A stretch of DNA of 64,000 nt from Faecalibacillus intestinalis (GCF_003024685.1 NZ_PYLQ01000004.1:1-64000), one strand, 5' to 3'; shown: positions 8,918-18,264, numbered from the stretch's first letter. Notes: a model not told the origin generated them from the letters alone. A program made the numbers and translations.

Positions 8918-10252
8918 ATGAGTGAATTTATTGATTATGTATTTCAAAGAAGTACATCATTAAATAAAATTGACAATTCTTTATATTCTAAATACAACGT
9001 AAAAAATGGTTTAAGAAATGAAGATGGAACAGGTGTTCTTGTTGGACTTACAAGAATATCAGATGTCGTGGGATATAAAAAAGAAAATGGTAAAAAAATT
9101 GATACAGAAGGGGAACTTTATTATAGGGGTGTTAAAGTTTCTGATTTTATAAAGGGACATGATCCAAAAAATCGTTTTCTTTTTGAAGAAGTTTGTTTTT
9201 TAATTCTTTTTGGATATTTACCTAATAAAGATGAATTAGATGCATTTAAAAAAGAATTAGCTTCAAGATATGATTTACCTTTGAATTATTTACAAGCACG
9301 TATACTAGGATTTCCAATGCAAAATATGATGAATAAACTTCAACAAGAAGTTTTAATGCTTTACACATATGATGAAAACCCTGATGATATTTCACCAGAA
9401 GCAACGCTAAATAAAGGCTTGGATTTAATTGCTAAGATTCCAGAAATTGTTTGTTATGCTTATCGTACTAAAGTACATTATTTTGATAGTGATAGTTTGT
9501 TTATTCATCCAGTAAATACTGAATATTCAATTGCTGAAAATATCCTCCAAATGTTAAGAATAGATCGTTCTTTTACAAAAATAGAAGCGAGTGTTCTAGA
9601 TATGTGTTTAGTTTTACATGCTGATCATGGTGGAGGGAACAACTCGACTTTTACAAATGTTGTTATGTCTTCAACAGGAACAGACATATATTCTTGTTTT
9701 GCAGGAGCTATTGGTTCATTAAAAGGTCCTAAGCATGGAGGTGCTAACTTAGCGGTTGCTAAACAAATGGAACTTGTTATTGATAAAGTAGGACTTAATG
9801 CAACGGATGAACAATTAAAACAGGTCATTAAGGATATTTTAGATAAGAAGTTTAATGATCAATCAGGTCTTATTTATGGAATTGGACATGCAGTCTATAC
9901 ATTGAGCGATCCACGTTGTCAAATTCTTTCTAAACAATGTAAACAATTAGCTATCGAAAAAAATCGTTTGAAAGAATATGAACTATACCATCGTTTTGAA
10001 GAACTTGCGGTTGCTGAAATTAAAGCAAGAAAGGGAATAAACGTATGTGCCAATATTGATTTTTATAGTGGTCTCGTTTATGACATGCTAGGGCTTTCTA
10101 AAGATCTTTATACTTTGATGTTTGTTATTGGACGTTCTGTTGGATGGGTTGCACATAATATTGAAAACAAACTTTATTCAGGAAAAATTATTCGTCCAGC
10201 AGGAAAATACGTTGGTGAAAAAAAAGAATATATTAAAATGGAAAATCGTTAA
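8918..10252 (+). CDS. gltA: Citrate synthase
   Basis: The 444-residue protein joins oxaloacetate and acetyl-CoA. The signature block HADHGGGNNSTF with the catalytic-type His, the SLKGPKHGGAN segment, GIGHAVYTLSDPR and the NIDFYSGLVYDMLG segment near the end are typical of citrate/2-methylcitrate synthases. It has a longer N-terminus than Bacillus CitZ, as in many clostridial and Erysipelotrichia-type enzymes. AAGGGGG precedes the ATG. No aconitase or isocitrate dehydrogenase gene is next to it, so it is probably a stand-alone biosynthetic step toward glutamate. 2-methylcitrate synthase activity cannot be excluded. Confidence 0.9.
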   Translation: MSEFIDYVFQRSTSLNKIDNSLYSKYNVKNGLRNEDGTGVLVGLTRISDVVGYKKENGKKIDTEGELYYRGVKVSDFIKGHDPKNRFLFEEVCFLILFGYLPNKDELDAFKKELASRYDLPLNYLQARILGFPMQNMMNKLQQEVLMLYTYDENPDDISPEATLNKGLDLIAKIPEIVCYAYRTKVHYFDSDSLFIHPVNTEYSIAENILQMLRIDRSFTKIEASVLDMCLVLHADHGGGNNSTFTNVVMSSTGTDIYSCFAGAIGSLKGPKHGGANLAVAKQMELVIDKVGLNATDEQLKQVIKDILDKKFNDQSGLIYGIGHAVYTLSDPRCQILSKQCKQLAIEKNRLKEYELYHRFEELAVAEIKARKGINVCANIDFYSGLVYDMLGLSKDLYTLMFVIGRSVGWVAHNIENKLYSGKIIRPAGKYVGEKKEYIKMENR

Positions 10253-10276
10253 AAGCATTGATAATACAATGCTTTT
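10251..10276 (+). terminator. Terminator of citrate synthase
   Basis: AAAAGCATTG pairs with CAATGCTTTT around ATAATA, and T bases follow. Confidence 0.85.
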
Positions 10277-10294
10277 TTGCTTTTAAGCAAAGAA

Positions 10295-10321
10295 AAAGCT
10301 TGTCAGTTAATGACAAGCTTT
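10295..10321 (-). terminator. Terminator of ilvE
   Basis: AAAGCTTGTCA pairs with TGACAAGCTTT. On the minus strand the stem is followed by TTTCTTTG. It is separate from the opposing citrate synthase terminator. Confidence 0.8.
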
Positions 10322-10328
10322 AAAATTG

Positions 10329-11357
10329 TTATTCTTCAATAACTTTGATCCAACCTTCAGGTGCTTCAATTGTACCCATTTGAATACCTGTTAAAGTTTC
10401 ATAAAGTTTTTTAAGAACAGGTCCGATTTCATCCATTCCACTTGGGAAACAAATTTCTTTACCATGATCATTGATTTTACCTACTGGTGAGATAACAGCA
10501 GCAGTACCGCAAAGACCACATTCAGTGAAATCTTTTACTTCATCAAAATAAACTTCTCTTTCTTCAACTTCTAATCCTAAGTATTCTTTAGCAACATACA
10601 TTAAAGAACGGCGAGTGATAGAAGGTAAGATACTGTTTGATTTTGGAGTAACGATTTTATTATCTTTTGTTACGAAAATGAAGTTTGCTCCACCAGTTTC
10701 TTCTACTTTAGTTCTAGTAGCTGCATCTAAGTACATGTTTTCATCGAATCCTTGATTATGTGCATCAACGATTGCATGTAAACTCATTGCGTAGTTTAAA
10801 CCAGCTTTGATATGTCCTGTACCATGAGGTGCAGCACGATCGAAGTCTGATACACGAATTGTAATAGGTTTAACTCCTCCTTTGAAGTAAGGCCCTACAG
10901 GAGTTACGAATACTCTAAATTGATATTCGTTAGCTGGTTTAACACCAATAACTGGGTTACTACCGAACATATATGGACGAATATATAAAGTAGCTCCTGA
11001 CCCATAAGGTGGTACATAATCAATATTAGCTTTAACAACTTTTTCAATGGCTTCTACCCATTTATCTTCAGGGTAAACTGGCATTTCTAATCGTTTGCAA
11101 GAGTCAGCCATACGACTTGCATTTAAATCAGGTCTAAAGCAAACAACTTTCCCATCTTTTGTTCTATAAGCTTTTAACCCTTCAAAACACGTTTGTGCAT
11201 ATTGTAAAACACCTGCACATTCGCTAATAACAACTTTGTCATCAGCAGTAAGCACGCCTTCATCCCAAGCTCCATCTTTATAATTTGATACGAATCTTGC
11301 TTCTGTTGGCATATATCCAAAACCGATATTTGACCAATCAATATCTTTTTTTGACAT
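10329..11357 (-). CDS. ilvE: Branched-chain amino acid aminotransferase
   Basis: This 342-residue fold-type IV PLP enzyme interconverts branched-chain amino acids and their 2-oxo acids. The PLP lysine lies in GTGHIKAGLNYA, and the FEGLKAYR, LYIRPYMFG and ETGGANFIFV segments are diagnostic. Length and motifs fit IlvE rather than D-amino-acid transaminase. AAGGAAG lies ten bases before the ATG, and a near-consensus promoter is visible upstream. It is monocistronic, facing citrate synthase. Confidence 0.93.
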   Translation of the reverse strand: MSKKDIDWSNIGFGYMPTEARFVSNYKDGAWDEGVLTADDKVVISECAGVLQYAQTCFEGLKAYRTKDGKVVCFRPDLNASRMADSCKRLEMPVYPEDKWVEAIEKVVKANIDYVPPYGSGATLYIRPYMFGSNPVIGVKPANEYQFRVFVTPVGPYFKGGVKPITIRVSDFDRAAPHGTGHIKAGLNYAMSLHAIVDAHNQGFDENMYLDAATRTKVEETGGANFIFVTKDNKIVTPKSNSILPSITRRSLMYVAKEYLGLEVEEREVYFDEVKDFTECGLCGTAAVISPVGKINDHGKEICFPSGMDEIGPVLKKLYETLTGIQMGTIEAPEGWIKVIEE

Positions 11358-11395
11358 TTTTTAATACTTCCTTTCCTATATATATCTTTAGGCAA

Positions 11396-11424
11396 ATTCT
11401 ACGCCTCATCAGATGAAGTGTCAA
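11396..11424 (-). promoter_or_regulatory. Sigma-A promoter of ilvE
   Basis: On the minus strand TTGACA (11424-11419) and TAGAAT (11401-11396) are separated by exactly 17 bases. The spacer holds a small TCATC/GATGA repeat that may be an operator half-site. Confidence 0.7.
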
Positions 11425-11468
11425 TAATAATTTATAACTTATTTTAATAAGAAATTATTAATTGTATT

Positions 11469-11996
11469 TTATTTATTAATAATATTGAATTGCAAATTTT
11501 CTAAAATTGAAATTGCTTTTGCCTGCATTGTTAAATCATTGCTAGAAATACCTTTTACATCAATAAAGATAGGTGTTTCAGGTAGAGCGCTTTTAACAAT
11601 TACAGCATTAGATAAAACACAAATATTAGAAACAACACCTGCTAGAGTAACATTTTTGTAGTTTTTATCTTTTAAGCAATTTCCTAATTCAAGAGAACCA
11701 AAAGTTGTTTTTTCAATACAAATATCATGTTCTTTTTTAGCAGTATTTACCTTGCCATATAGTTTCCAACCATCACTATTTTTAATGCAATGTTCAATTG
11801 GCAAATTCTTCCCTTCTTGAGTTTCTAAATAATTATTTTGATGTGTATCGAAAGTAAAAATAACATCATCTTTATTTTGATGATATTGATCAATTAAAGA
11901 AGCAAGATACTCATCCAAATATTCAGCTTCTTTAAATCCCAAACTACCATTTACAAAATCTTTTTGATAGTCTACTACAATCAGTAATTTTTTCAT
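11469..11996 (-). CDS. Nicotinamidase-like isochorismatase-family hydrolase
   Basis: The 175-residue cysteine hydrolase has the full nicotinamidase pattern: Asp in VVDYQKDFV, the metal-binding series FTFDTHQ...EGKNLPIEHC, Lys in IEKTTFGS and the nucleophilic Cys in GVVSNICVLSNA. Nicotinamidase (PncA) deamidates nicotinamide in NAD salvage, which would join NadD encoded at 38.8 kb. The ATG at 11996 is preceded by TTGGAG; an upstream in-frame start has no ribosome site. The metal-site pattern favours PncA over other isochorismatase-like hydrolases, but the substrate remains inferred. Confidence 0.78.
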   Translation of the reverse strand: MKKLLIVVDYQKDFVNGSLGFKEAEYLDEYLASLIDQYHQNKDDVIFTFDTHQNNYLETQEGKNLPIEHCIKNSDGWKLYGKVNTAKKEHDICIEKTTFGSLELGNCLKDKNYKNVTLAGVVSNICVLSNAVIVKSALPETPIFIDVKGISSNDLTMQAKAISILENLQFNIINK

Positions 11997-12037
11997 AAAA
12001 TTTCTCCAATCATTTTTATTTAATCTTATCATATATA

Positions 12038-12065
12038 TTGACTTTGTAAATAAATATCATATAAT
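12038..12065 (+). promoter_or_regulatory. Promoter of the arsR-type repressor and metal pump
   Basis: TTGACT (12038-12043) and TATAAT (12060-12065) are 16 bases apart. The metal-repressor operator follows immediately downstream. Confidence 0.75.
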
Positions 12066-12069
12066 ATTC

Positions 12070-12089
12070 ATATGAACATATATTCATAT
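12070..12089. promoter_or_regulatory. SmtB/CzrA-type operator
   Basis: ATATGAA and TTCATAT are separated by six bases, the classical inverted repeat of the SmtB/CzrA/CadC branch. It lies between the -10 and the repressor gene, so binding would block transcription of both genes. A further ATTCATATGAA copy overlaps the upstream side. Confidence 0.75.
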
Positions 12090-12102
12090 GAAAGGAGAAA
12101 AA

Positions 12103-12441
12103 ATGGATAAAATCGTTAATAATGAAATTGTTGAACAAGTAAAGAAAGCAATGCCCGAAGAAGAATCTTTATATGATGTTGCTGAATTATTCAAAGTGTT
12201 TGGTGATTCAACAAGAATACGCATTATTTGTGCATTATTTGATCATGAGATGTGTGTTTATGATTTAGCTGCTTGTTTAGATATGACGCAGTCAGCTATT
12301 TCTCATCAACTTAGAATTTTAAAAGCCAATAAATTAGTTAAAAATAGAAGAGATGGTAAAATGATGTATTATTCGTTAGATGATGAGCATGTAAAACTAA
12401 TTTTTGAGGCTGGTTATAGTCATATCATGGAGGATAAATAA
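12103..12441 (+). CDS. ArsR/SmtB-family metal-sensing repressor
   Basis: The 112-residue winged-helix repressor has the recognition region MTQSAISHQLRILK. Its last helix reads DEHVKLIFEAGYSHIME, which gives Asp-x-His, then His eleven residues later and Glu three after that. This is the SmtB alpha-5 zinc site pattern (D104/H106/H117/E120). A single Cys in EMCVYDL matches SmtB Cys61, not the CadC cadmium site. Zinc or cobalt sensing is therefore the best reading. The ATG at 12103 follows AAAGGAG; an ATG at 12088 lies inside the operator. It is cotranscribed with the pump, one base apart. Confidence 0.88.
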   Translation: MDKIVNNEIVEQVKKAMPEEESLYDVAELFKVFGDSTRIRIICALFDHEMCVYDLAACLDMTQSAISHQLRILKANKLVKNRRDGKMMYYSLDDEHVKLIFEAGYSHIMEDK

Positions 12442-12442
12442 T

Positions 12443-14875
12443 ATGAAATATAAATATAAGGTTAATGGCCTTGATTGTGCTAATTGCACACAAAAATTAG
12501 AAGATGCTTTAAATAAAAAAGAAGAGATTAATGATTGTGTAATTTCTTTTGCAACAGGCATGATGACTTTTGAAAGTAATCAAGAAATTAATGATAATGA
12601 GCTGCTTTATTTTATGCAATCCATTGAAGATGAAGTAACAATTGATAACCTCTCTACAAACAAAACACATCATCACGATGAATGTGGATGCGGACACCAT
12701 CATGAACATGAACATCATCACGATGAATGTGGACACCATCATGAACATGAACATCATCACGATGAATGTGGATGTGGGCAACATCATGAACATGTGGAAG
12801 ATCATCGTGAATTGGCTAATTCAATCAAATTTAATATAGTTGGTTTGGATTGTGCAAACTGTGCAAGTAAAGTAGAAGCTGAGATAAAAAAACAATCTTA
12901 CATTGAAGATGCAGTTGTTAATTTTTCTACTCAAAAGTTAATGGTTAAAGTAAAAAACGATGATTCTTTAATGGAAAAGTTACAAGCTGTTGTTGACTCT
13001 GTTGAAGAAGGAGTTGTTTTATCAAAGGAAGATAATCAAAAAAAATATAGTAAACCAAAATTATTTGATTTAAAAGAAAATATGGAATTGGTTGAAGGTG
13101 TTATTATTTTTATAGGGGCACATTTTTTTGCAGGTGGTTTTGCTACTTTCTTATATTTGTTTGCTTATTTATTAATTGGTTATAAAGTCATTTTAAAAGC
13201 AATTAAAAATATTGGTAGAAAAGACTTTTTGGATGAAAATTTCTTGATGTGTTTAGCAACTTTTGGAGCGATTGCTTTAGGTGATTACAGTGAAGCAATT
13301 GCGGTTATGCTATTTTATGCTATTGGTGAAATTTTCCAAGGATATGCTGTTAATAAGACAAGATCATCTATTTCTTCTTTAATGGATATTAAAAGTGAAT
13401 ATGCTACAATTGTAAAAGATGATCAAATGATTCAAGTAACTCCTGAAGAAGTACAAGTAGGAGATACAATTGTTGTTAAAGTTGGAGAAAAAGTACCGTT
13501 GGATGGTAAAGTTATTAAAGGAAACAGTATGTTAGATACTGCAAGTTTAACAGGTGAATCAGTCCCTAGAAGTGTTGAAGTAGGAGATGAGGTTTTATCA
13601 GGAGTTGTCAATTTAAATGATGTTATTTATATTGAAGTAACAAAACCTTATGCGGATAGTACTGTAAGTCGTATTATTGATCTTGTTGAAAATTCTGCAA
13701 GTAAAAAAGCTAAAATTGAAAAATTTATTACCCGTTTTGCAAAAGTTTATACACCAACTGTTGTGGGACTTGCTGTTTTATTATTAATTGTTCCGATGAT
13801 TATTTTACCAAATCAAAATTTCTATGATTGGCTTTATCGTGCATGTACATTCTTAGTTGTTTCTTGTCCATGTGCACTTGTTATTTCAGTACCTTTAGGT
13901 TTATATGCTGGTATTGGTAAAGCGAGTGCTTTAGGTGTTTTAGTTAAGGGTGGAAACTATTTAGAATTATTAAAAGATATTGATACTGTTGTTTTTGATA
14001 AAACAGGAACACTTACTAAAGGTGAATTTGAAGTTGTTGAAATTTCAGATGATTATTTATTAGAAATTGGTGCATATGGTGAATATATGTCAAATCATCC
14101 AATTGCTAGAAGTATTGTTAAAGCTTATAATAAAGAAATCGATAGTACAAGAATAGAAGATTTTAAAGAAATCGCTGGAAAAGGTCTTTCTGTTGTTATT
14201 GATCAAAAACAATATGAATTAGGAAATGAAAAATATTTTCATGAATTAGGTATTGAAGTGAGTCAACCTCAATCTGTTGGAACAATTGTTCATATAGCAT
14301 GTCAAAAACAATATTTAGGACATATCGTTGTTGCAGATGTTATTAAAGAATCTACAATGCCAGGTATTCAAGACTTAAAGAAGGCACATGTTTTAAATAC
14401 GGTTATGCTTACAGGAGATCATGCAACTGTTGCTCATGATATTGCTTCTAAAATAGGAATTGATCAAGTATATAGTGATTTATTACCACAAAATAAAGTT
14501 ACACAATTAGAAAAATTAATGGGTAATGATCATGTCGTAGCTTTTGTTGGTGATGGTATTAATGATGCGCCTGTTCTTGCTAGAAGTGATATTGGTATTG
14601 CGATGGGTGGCGTTGGTAGTGATGTAGCTATTGAAGCTGCGGATGTTGTTTTAATGAGTGACGATATTACTTCAATTGCTAAAGCCATTCAAGTTTCTCA
14701 TTATACAAACTTTATTTTAAAAGAAAATGTTACTTTTACGTTATTAATTAAAATTGGAGTTTTAGTTCTTACTTTGTTTGGACTTACAAATATGTGGATG
14801 GGTGTTTTCGCTGATGTAGGTGTTACTTTAATTGCTATTTGTAACTCAATGAGAATTTTGTATAAGAAGTCATAA
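12443..14875 (+). CDS. P1B-type heavy-metal ATPase (ZntA/CadA-like)
   Basis: The 810-residue exporter has two HMA domains, each with GLDCANC (9-15 and 134-140). Between them is a His/Cys/Glu-rich linker (about 76-121) built from three copies of an HHHDEC unit. The membrane CPC motif (SCPCALV), DKTGTLT and GDGINDAP are intact. A Lys in the seventh membrane helix (LLIKIGV) and DVG in the eighth (FADVGVT) mark the Zn/Cd/Pb subgroup. With the adjacent SmtB-type repressor this forms an efflux operon. The GGAGG ribosome site lies inside the repressor gene's end. Confidence 0.92.
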   Translation: MKYKYKVNGLDCANCTQKLEDALNKKEEINDCVISFATGMMTFESNQEINDNELLYFMQSIEDEVTIDNLSTNKTHHHDECGCGHHHEHEHHHDECGHHHEHEHHHDECGCGQHHEHVEDHRELANSIKFNIVGLDCANCASKVEAEIKKQSYIEDAVVNFSTQKLMVKVKNDDSLMEKLQAVVDSVEEGVVLSKEDNQKKYSKPKLFDLKENMELVEGVIIFIGAHFFAGGFATFLYLFAYLLIGYKVILKAIKNIGRKDFLDENFLMCLATFGAIALGDYSEAIAVMLFYAIGEIFQGYAVNKTRSSISSLMDIKSEYATIVKDDQMIQVTPEEVQVGDTIVVKVGEKVPLDGKVIKGNSMLDTASLTGESVPRSVEVGDEVLSGVVNLNDVIYIEVTKPYADSTVSRIIDLVENSASKKAKIEKFITRFAKVYTPTVVGLAVLLLIVPMIILPNQNFYDWLYRACTFLVVSCPCALVISVPLGLYAGIGKASALGVLVKGGNYLELLKDIDTVVFDKTGTLTKGEFEVVEISDDYLLEIGAYGEYMSNHPIARSIVKAYNKEIDSTRIEDFKEIAGKGLSVVIDQKQYELGNEKYFHELGIEVSQPQSVGTIVHIACQKQYLGHIVVADVIKESTMPGIQDLKKAHVLNTVMLTGDHATVAHDIASKIGIDQVYSDLLPQNKVTQLEKLMGNDHVVAFVGDGINDAPVLARSDIGIAMGGVGSDVAIEAADVVLMSDDITSIAKAIQVSHYTNFILKENVTFTLLIKIGVLVLTLFGLTNMWMGVFADVGVTLIAICNSMRILYKKS
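12668..12794 (+). repeat. In-frame tandem repeat coding for the His-rich metal linker
   Basis: Three copies of 45, 39 and 43 bases each begin with CATCATCACGATGAATGTGG and continue to CATCATGAACATG. The difference between copies is a GATGTG-type Cys-Gly insertion. The repeats should be able to expand or shrink by slippage without shifting frame when whole codons are lost. Confidence 0.85.
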
Positions 14876-14887
14876 TTTTGACTTCTT
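14864..14887 (+). terminator. Terminator of the metal-efflux operon
   Basis: AAGAAGTCA pairs with TGACTTCTT, followed by eight T bases. The stop codon lies in the loop. Confidence 0.85.
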
Positions 14888-14923
14888 TTTTTTATTTTGT
14901 CCATACTTAAAAGGGTGATTAAA

Positions 14924-15619
14924 ATGAATTTGCTTGAATATTTTGTTTTGCCCTTAATTTCTTTGATTGTTTTGTTTTTACTAACGAAATTAATGGGCTA
15001 TAGGCAAGTAACAGAGTTATCTTTATATGATTATATAATTGGAATTACAATTGGTTCTATTGCTGCTGAAATGGTTATGGGAAGTTTTAATGATATTTTA
15101 AAGCCGTTGATTGGAATGATTGTTTATGGTGTTTTTACTTGGGGTGTTTCTGTTTTAACAAAAAGGTATTTAAATTTTCGTTTTTTTGTTGAAGGAAAAC
15201 CTGTTGTTTTATTTGAAAATGATAAGATATATTTAAAAAGTTTGGATAAAGCAAAAATTGATTTGAATGAATTGTTGATGAATTGCAGAATGAATGGTTA
15301 TTTTGAGCTTAATGAGTTAGATAAAATTATTTTAGAAACAAATGGGAAATTTACTTTTTATCCCAAGACATCGTCAAGGCCTTTAAAATTAGGTGATCTA
15401 CATCAAGAAGTTCAAAAAGAATTTATACCAACAATTCTTATTTTACAAGGAACGATTATTTATGAAAATTTAGAATTGATTCATCATAACCAAAAGTGGT
15501 TAGAACAAATTATGAAAGTTCATGGAATTAATCTTCAAGAAATTGTTATTTTGTATGTAGATGGACAACAAACAATACATTTTTATTTAAAAAACGAATT
15601 AAAAAGGGATTTTATTTAA
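14924..15619 (+). CDS. DUF421 (YetF/YdfR-like) membrane protein
   Basis: The 231-residue protein has three N-terminal membrane helices, with LTKLMGYRQVTELSLYDYI between the first two, then a cytosolic alpha/beta domain of the YetF C-terminal type. The motif around the Arg of MNCRMNGY matches the family. The molecular role of the family is poorly defined; some members affect spore germination. The ATG at 14924 has AAGGGTGAT in front. It converges on coaX and overlaps it by four bases. Confidence 0.8.
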   Translation: MNLLEYFVLPLISLIVLFLLTKLMGYRQVTELSLYDYIIGITIGSIAAEMVMGSFNDILKPLIGMIVYGVFTWGVSVLTKRYLNFRFFVEGKPVVLFENDKIYLKSLDKAKIDLNELLMNCRMNGYFELNELDKIILETNGKFTFYPKTSSRPLKLGDLHQEVQKEFIPTILILQGTIIYENLELIHHNQKWLEQIMKVHGINLQEIVILYVDGQQTIHFYLKNELKRDFI

Positions 15620-15628
15620 TCCCTTTTT
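15601..15628. terminator. Bidirectional terminator inside the overlapping gene ends
   Basis: AAAAAGGGATT pairs with AATCCCTTTTT around TTATTT. One arm is coding for the DUF421 protein and the other for the last residues of CoaX. Confidence 0.8.
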
Positions 15629-16386
15629 TGCATATCATATATAATTTTTAAACCTTTGAATGTAAGATCTTTATCATAGGCATCAATCAAATTTGTTTCT
15701 TGATAGATCATTCTACCTAGACCACCTGTAGAAACGACTTTTAATGGTTCAGGATATTGGCTTTTAATTTCTTCAATCAGTTTCTCTGTTAAACCAATAT
15801 AACCATAAACAACCCCTGATTGCATACCTTCAACAGTATTTTTACCAATAATATGTTGTGGTTTTTTTATTGCTACTTCAGGTAGTTGAGCAGCACGATT
15901 AGATAACATTTCTGCAGAAATACCAATACCAGGAGCAATTGCACCACCCATAAATTCACCTTTTGAAGAAATAACATCAAATGTCGTAGCAGTGCCAAAA
16001 TCAATTACTAAACAAGCACAATGGTGACTATAGTAGGCACCAACAGCATCAACAATACGATCACTTCCTAAAGATTTAGGGTTATCATATTTTACAGAAA
16101 TGCCTGTTTTAATTCCTGGACCAACAATAATAGGTTCTTTGTGGAAATATTTACGAATAGAATTTGTAAAAGAATACATGATTTTAGGAACGACACTAGA
16201 AATAATAACATCTTTTATATCTTCAACGGTTACATTATAGGCACTTAAAAAAGCAAGAATCATAAAACCATATTCGTCTGATGTCCTTTGCAATTTAGTC
16301 GTTAAACGATAATTGCCAATAAGCTGATCATCTTTAAAAAGTCCCATTGTAATATTTGTGTTTCCCATATCTACAACTACTAGCAT
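15616..16386 (-). CDS. coaX: Type III pantothenate kinase
   Basis: The 256-residue ASKHA-fold kinase phosphorylates pantothenate, the first step of CoA synthesis. It shows the type III motifs DMGNTNITMG (phosphate 1), GSDRIVDAVGAY and VIDFGTATTFD. It follows coaBC by two bases, so the two are translationally coupled. AAGGAG lies in the end of coaBC. This kinase type is not inhibited by CoA and needs a monovalent cation. Confidence 0.94.
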   Translation of the reverse strand: MLVVVDMGNTNITMGLFKDDQLIGNYRLTTKLQRTSDEYGFMILAFLSAYNVTVEDIKDVIISSVVPKIMYSFTNSIRKYFHKEPIIVGPGIKTGISVKYDNPKSLGSDRIVDAVGAYYSHHCACLVIDFGTATTFDVISSKGEFMGGAIAPGIGISAEMLSNRAAQLPEVAIKKPQHIIGKNTVEGMQSGVVYGYIGLTEKLIEEIKSQYPEPLKVVSTGGLGRMIYQETNLIDAYDKDLTFKGLKIIYDMQKRD

Positions 16387-16388
16387 TG

Positions 16389-17567
16389 TTATTCTCCTTT
16401 AACTTTCATTAATTTTTCTAAAATAATATGCGCTAGATTTTCTTTGCTCATTAAATCTAAATAATCAACAAAGTTTTTTGTAATTAAAGCAACTTTATTT
16501 GTATCAGTTTTAAACCCAGCACCATCTTCAAATAAATCATTAACAACTAATAAATCACAATTCTTCTTAAAAAACTTATTTTGAGCATTTTCAATAACGT
16601 TTTCTGTTTCCATAGCAAACCCACAAATAGTTTGTTTTGTTTTATGTTTTCCAATATAAGATAAAATATCTTCGTTTTTTCCTAATTTTAAATAAAATTC
16701 GTCAGCTTTTTTCTTTATTTTTTGATCGCTATATTCTAAAGGCCGATAGTCACCAACAGCAGCAGACATGATAACATAATCTTGAAAATCAAAATAACTT
16801 AATACTTGTTTAAACATACCTTGTGCACTTTGAATTTTGATTACATCTACTTCGTAAGGAGCTCTTTGAGATGATGGACCACTAATCAACGTGACATGAG
16901 CTCCTAATTGACGAGCAACTTTTGCTAGTGCATAGCCCATCTTTCCACTTGAATGATTAGAAATAAATCTCACTGGATCAAGTGGCTCTTGAGTAGGACC
17001 AGCGGTAATAAGAACATGCTTTCCAGCTAATGGATGAGGATATGTCGCATATTCAATAGCATCAAGTAAATCTTCAATATCACTTAAATGTCCTCTTCCT
17101 TGATAACCACATGCGAGTTCACCAATTTCAGGTTCCACAATCTTAATATGATAAGATTTACAAATATCAAGATTTTTTTGAGTTGCAGTATTTTCATACA
17201 TGTGTACATTCATTGCAGGAGCAATGATTTTTGGACATGTTGCTGCTAAAAAGGCGGAAGATAAAACATCGTCTGCTAAACCATGAGCAACTTTGGCAAT
17301 AATATTTGCAGTTGCTGGAACAATAATAAAACAATCAGCATCCTTAACAATGTTAATGTGTTTAATTTGATAACCTGTTTCATCAAAATCATCAATTAAA
17401 ACAGGTTTATGAATAAGTGTTCCAAAGGTAAGTGGTGTTACAAATTGAGCTGCATTTTTTGTCATAATAACTTCAATATTATAATTTTTCTTTTTTAAAC
17501 GGGAAATAAGTTCACATGTTTTATATGCTGCAATACTTCCTGTTATACCAATAACAATTTTTTTCAT
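16389..17567 (-). CDS. coaBC: Bifunctional phosphopantothenoylcysteine synthetase/decarboxylase
   Basis: Residues 1 to about 175 form the flavin-dependent decarboxylase (CoaC) with GITGSIAAYK, the active-site His in the FGTLIH region, PAMNVHMYEN and the substrate clamp Cys in ELACGYQGRGHL. The rest is the CTP-dependent ligase (CoaB) beginning at VLITAGPTQEPLDPVRFISNHSSGKMG. At 392 residues it has the usual full length. It leads a two-gene CoA operon with coaX. TTGGAGG precedes the ATG. Confidence 0.95.
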   Translation of the reverse strand: MKKIVIGITGSIAAYKTCELISRLKKKNYNIEVIMTKNAAQFVTPLTFGTLIHKPVLIDDFDETGYQIKHINIVKDADCFIIVPATANIIAKVAHGLADDVLSSAFLAATCPKIIAPAMNVHMYENTATQKNLDICKSYHIKIVEPEIGELACGYQGRGHLSDIEDLLDAIEYATYPHPLAGKHVLITAGPTQEPLDPVRFISNHSSGKMGYALAKVARQLGAHVTLISGPSSQRAPYEVDVIKIQSAQGMFKQVLSYFDFQDYVIMSAAVGDYRPLEYSDQKIKKKADEFYLKLGKNEDILSYIGKHKTKQTICGFAMETENVIENAQNKFFKKNCDLLVVNDLFEDGAGFKTDTNKVALITKNFVDYLDLMSKENLAHIILEKLMKVKGE

Positions 17568-17697
17568 AAAACCTCCAAGGGTGATTTTTACATCTATGCA
17601 ACATTATAATATATTTTGAAATCCCATACAATGTATTTCATTCTTTTATTTTTTGGTTTTCATGATAAAATATCTTTAAAAGAAAAGAGGAGTGTTT

Positions 17698-18264
17698 ATG
17701 AAAAAAATAGCTGTATTATGTAAAGATGGATTTGAAGAAATCGAAGCATTGACACCAGTTGATGTTTTAAGAAGAGCAAATGTTCATGTTGATTTAGTAG
17801 GGATGGATGATTTAAAGGTGACAAGTTCTCATCAAATTACAATTCAAATGGATTGTGTTTTTAATGATCAAATCAAAGAATATGATGGAATTGTTATTCC
17901 TGGTGGTTTACCTGGAGCAACAAATTTAAGAGATGATGCACGTGTTATTGAAATTGTTCAACAATTCAATCAGGAACATAAATTGATTGCTGCTATTTGT
18001 GCAGGACCAATTGTTTTAGCTAAAGCAGGTATTTTAAAAGATAAAATCTGTACTTGTTCTCCAGGTTTTGAAACACAACTTACCGGAGCTAATTATCAAG
18101 AAGCTATTGTTCAAAAAGATGATTATATTATTACAGGTAAAGGACCAGCGGCTGCCTTAGAATTTGGATATACTATTTTAGAAAGTTTAGGGTACGATTC
18201 ATCAAACTTAAGACAAGGTATGCAATATGAATATCTTATGAACGTTGAAGCACATAAAGAATAA
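17698..18264 (+). CDS. DJ-1/PfpI family protein
   Basis: The 188-residue protein has the DJ-1 nucleophile elbow AAICAGPIVLA with its reactive Cys, and Glu in DGFEEIEALTPVD at the usual position. PGGLPGATNLRDD is typical of the YajL/ThiJ/DJ-1 branch. Members act as redox-sensitive protective proteins; claims of deglycase activity are debated. The ATG at 17698 follows AGAGGAG. Its end overlaps a convergent membrane gene by 29 bases. Confidence 0.88.
   Translation: MKKIAVLCKDGFEEIEALTPVDVLRRANVHVDLVGMDDLKVTSSHQITIQMDCVFNDQIKEYDGIVIPGGLPGATNLRDDARVIEIVQQFNQEHKLIAAICAGPIVLAKAGILKDKICTCSPGFETQLTGANYQEAIVQKDDYIITGKGPAAALEFGYTILESLGYDSSNLRQGMQYEYLMNVEAHKE

Noticed and set aside
10251-10321. Mobile-element ends between citrate synthase and ilvE
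   Set aside because: The two inverted repeats are separate terminators for convergent genes and are unlike each other.
12668-12794. CRISPR-like array
   Set aside because: The copies are contiguous with no spacers and encode protein in frame.
12509-12839. Open frames on both strands over the His-rich repeat
   Set aside because: They are low-complexity Met/His frames created by the tandem repeat inside the metal pump gene.
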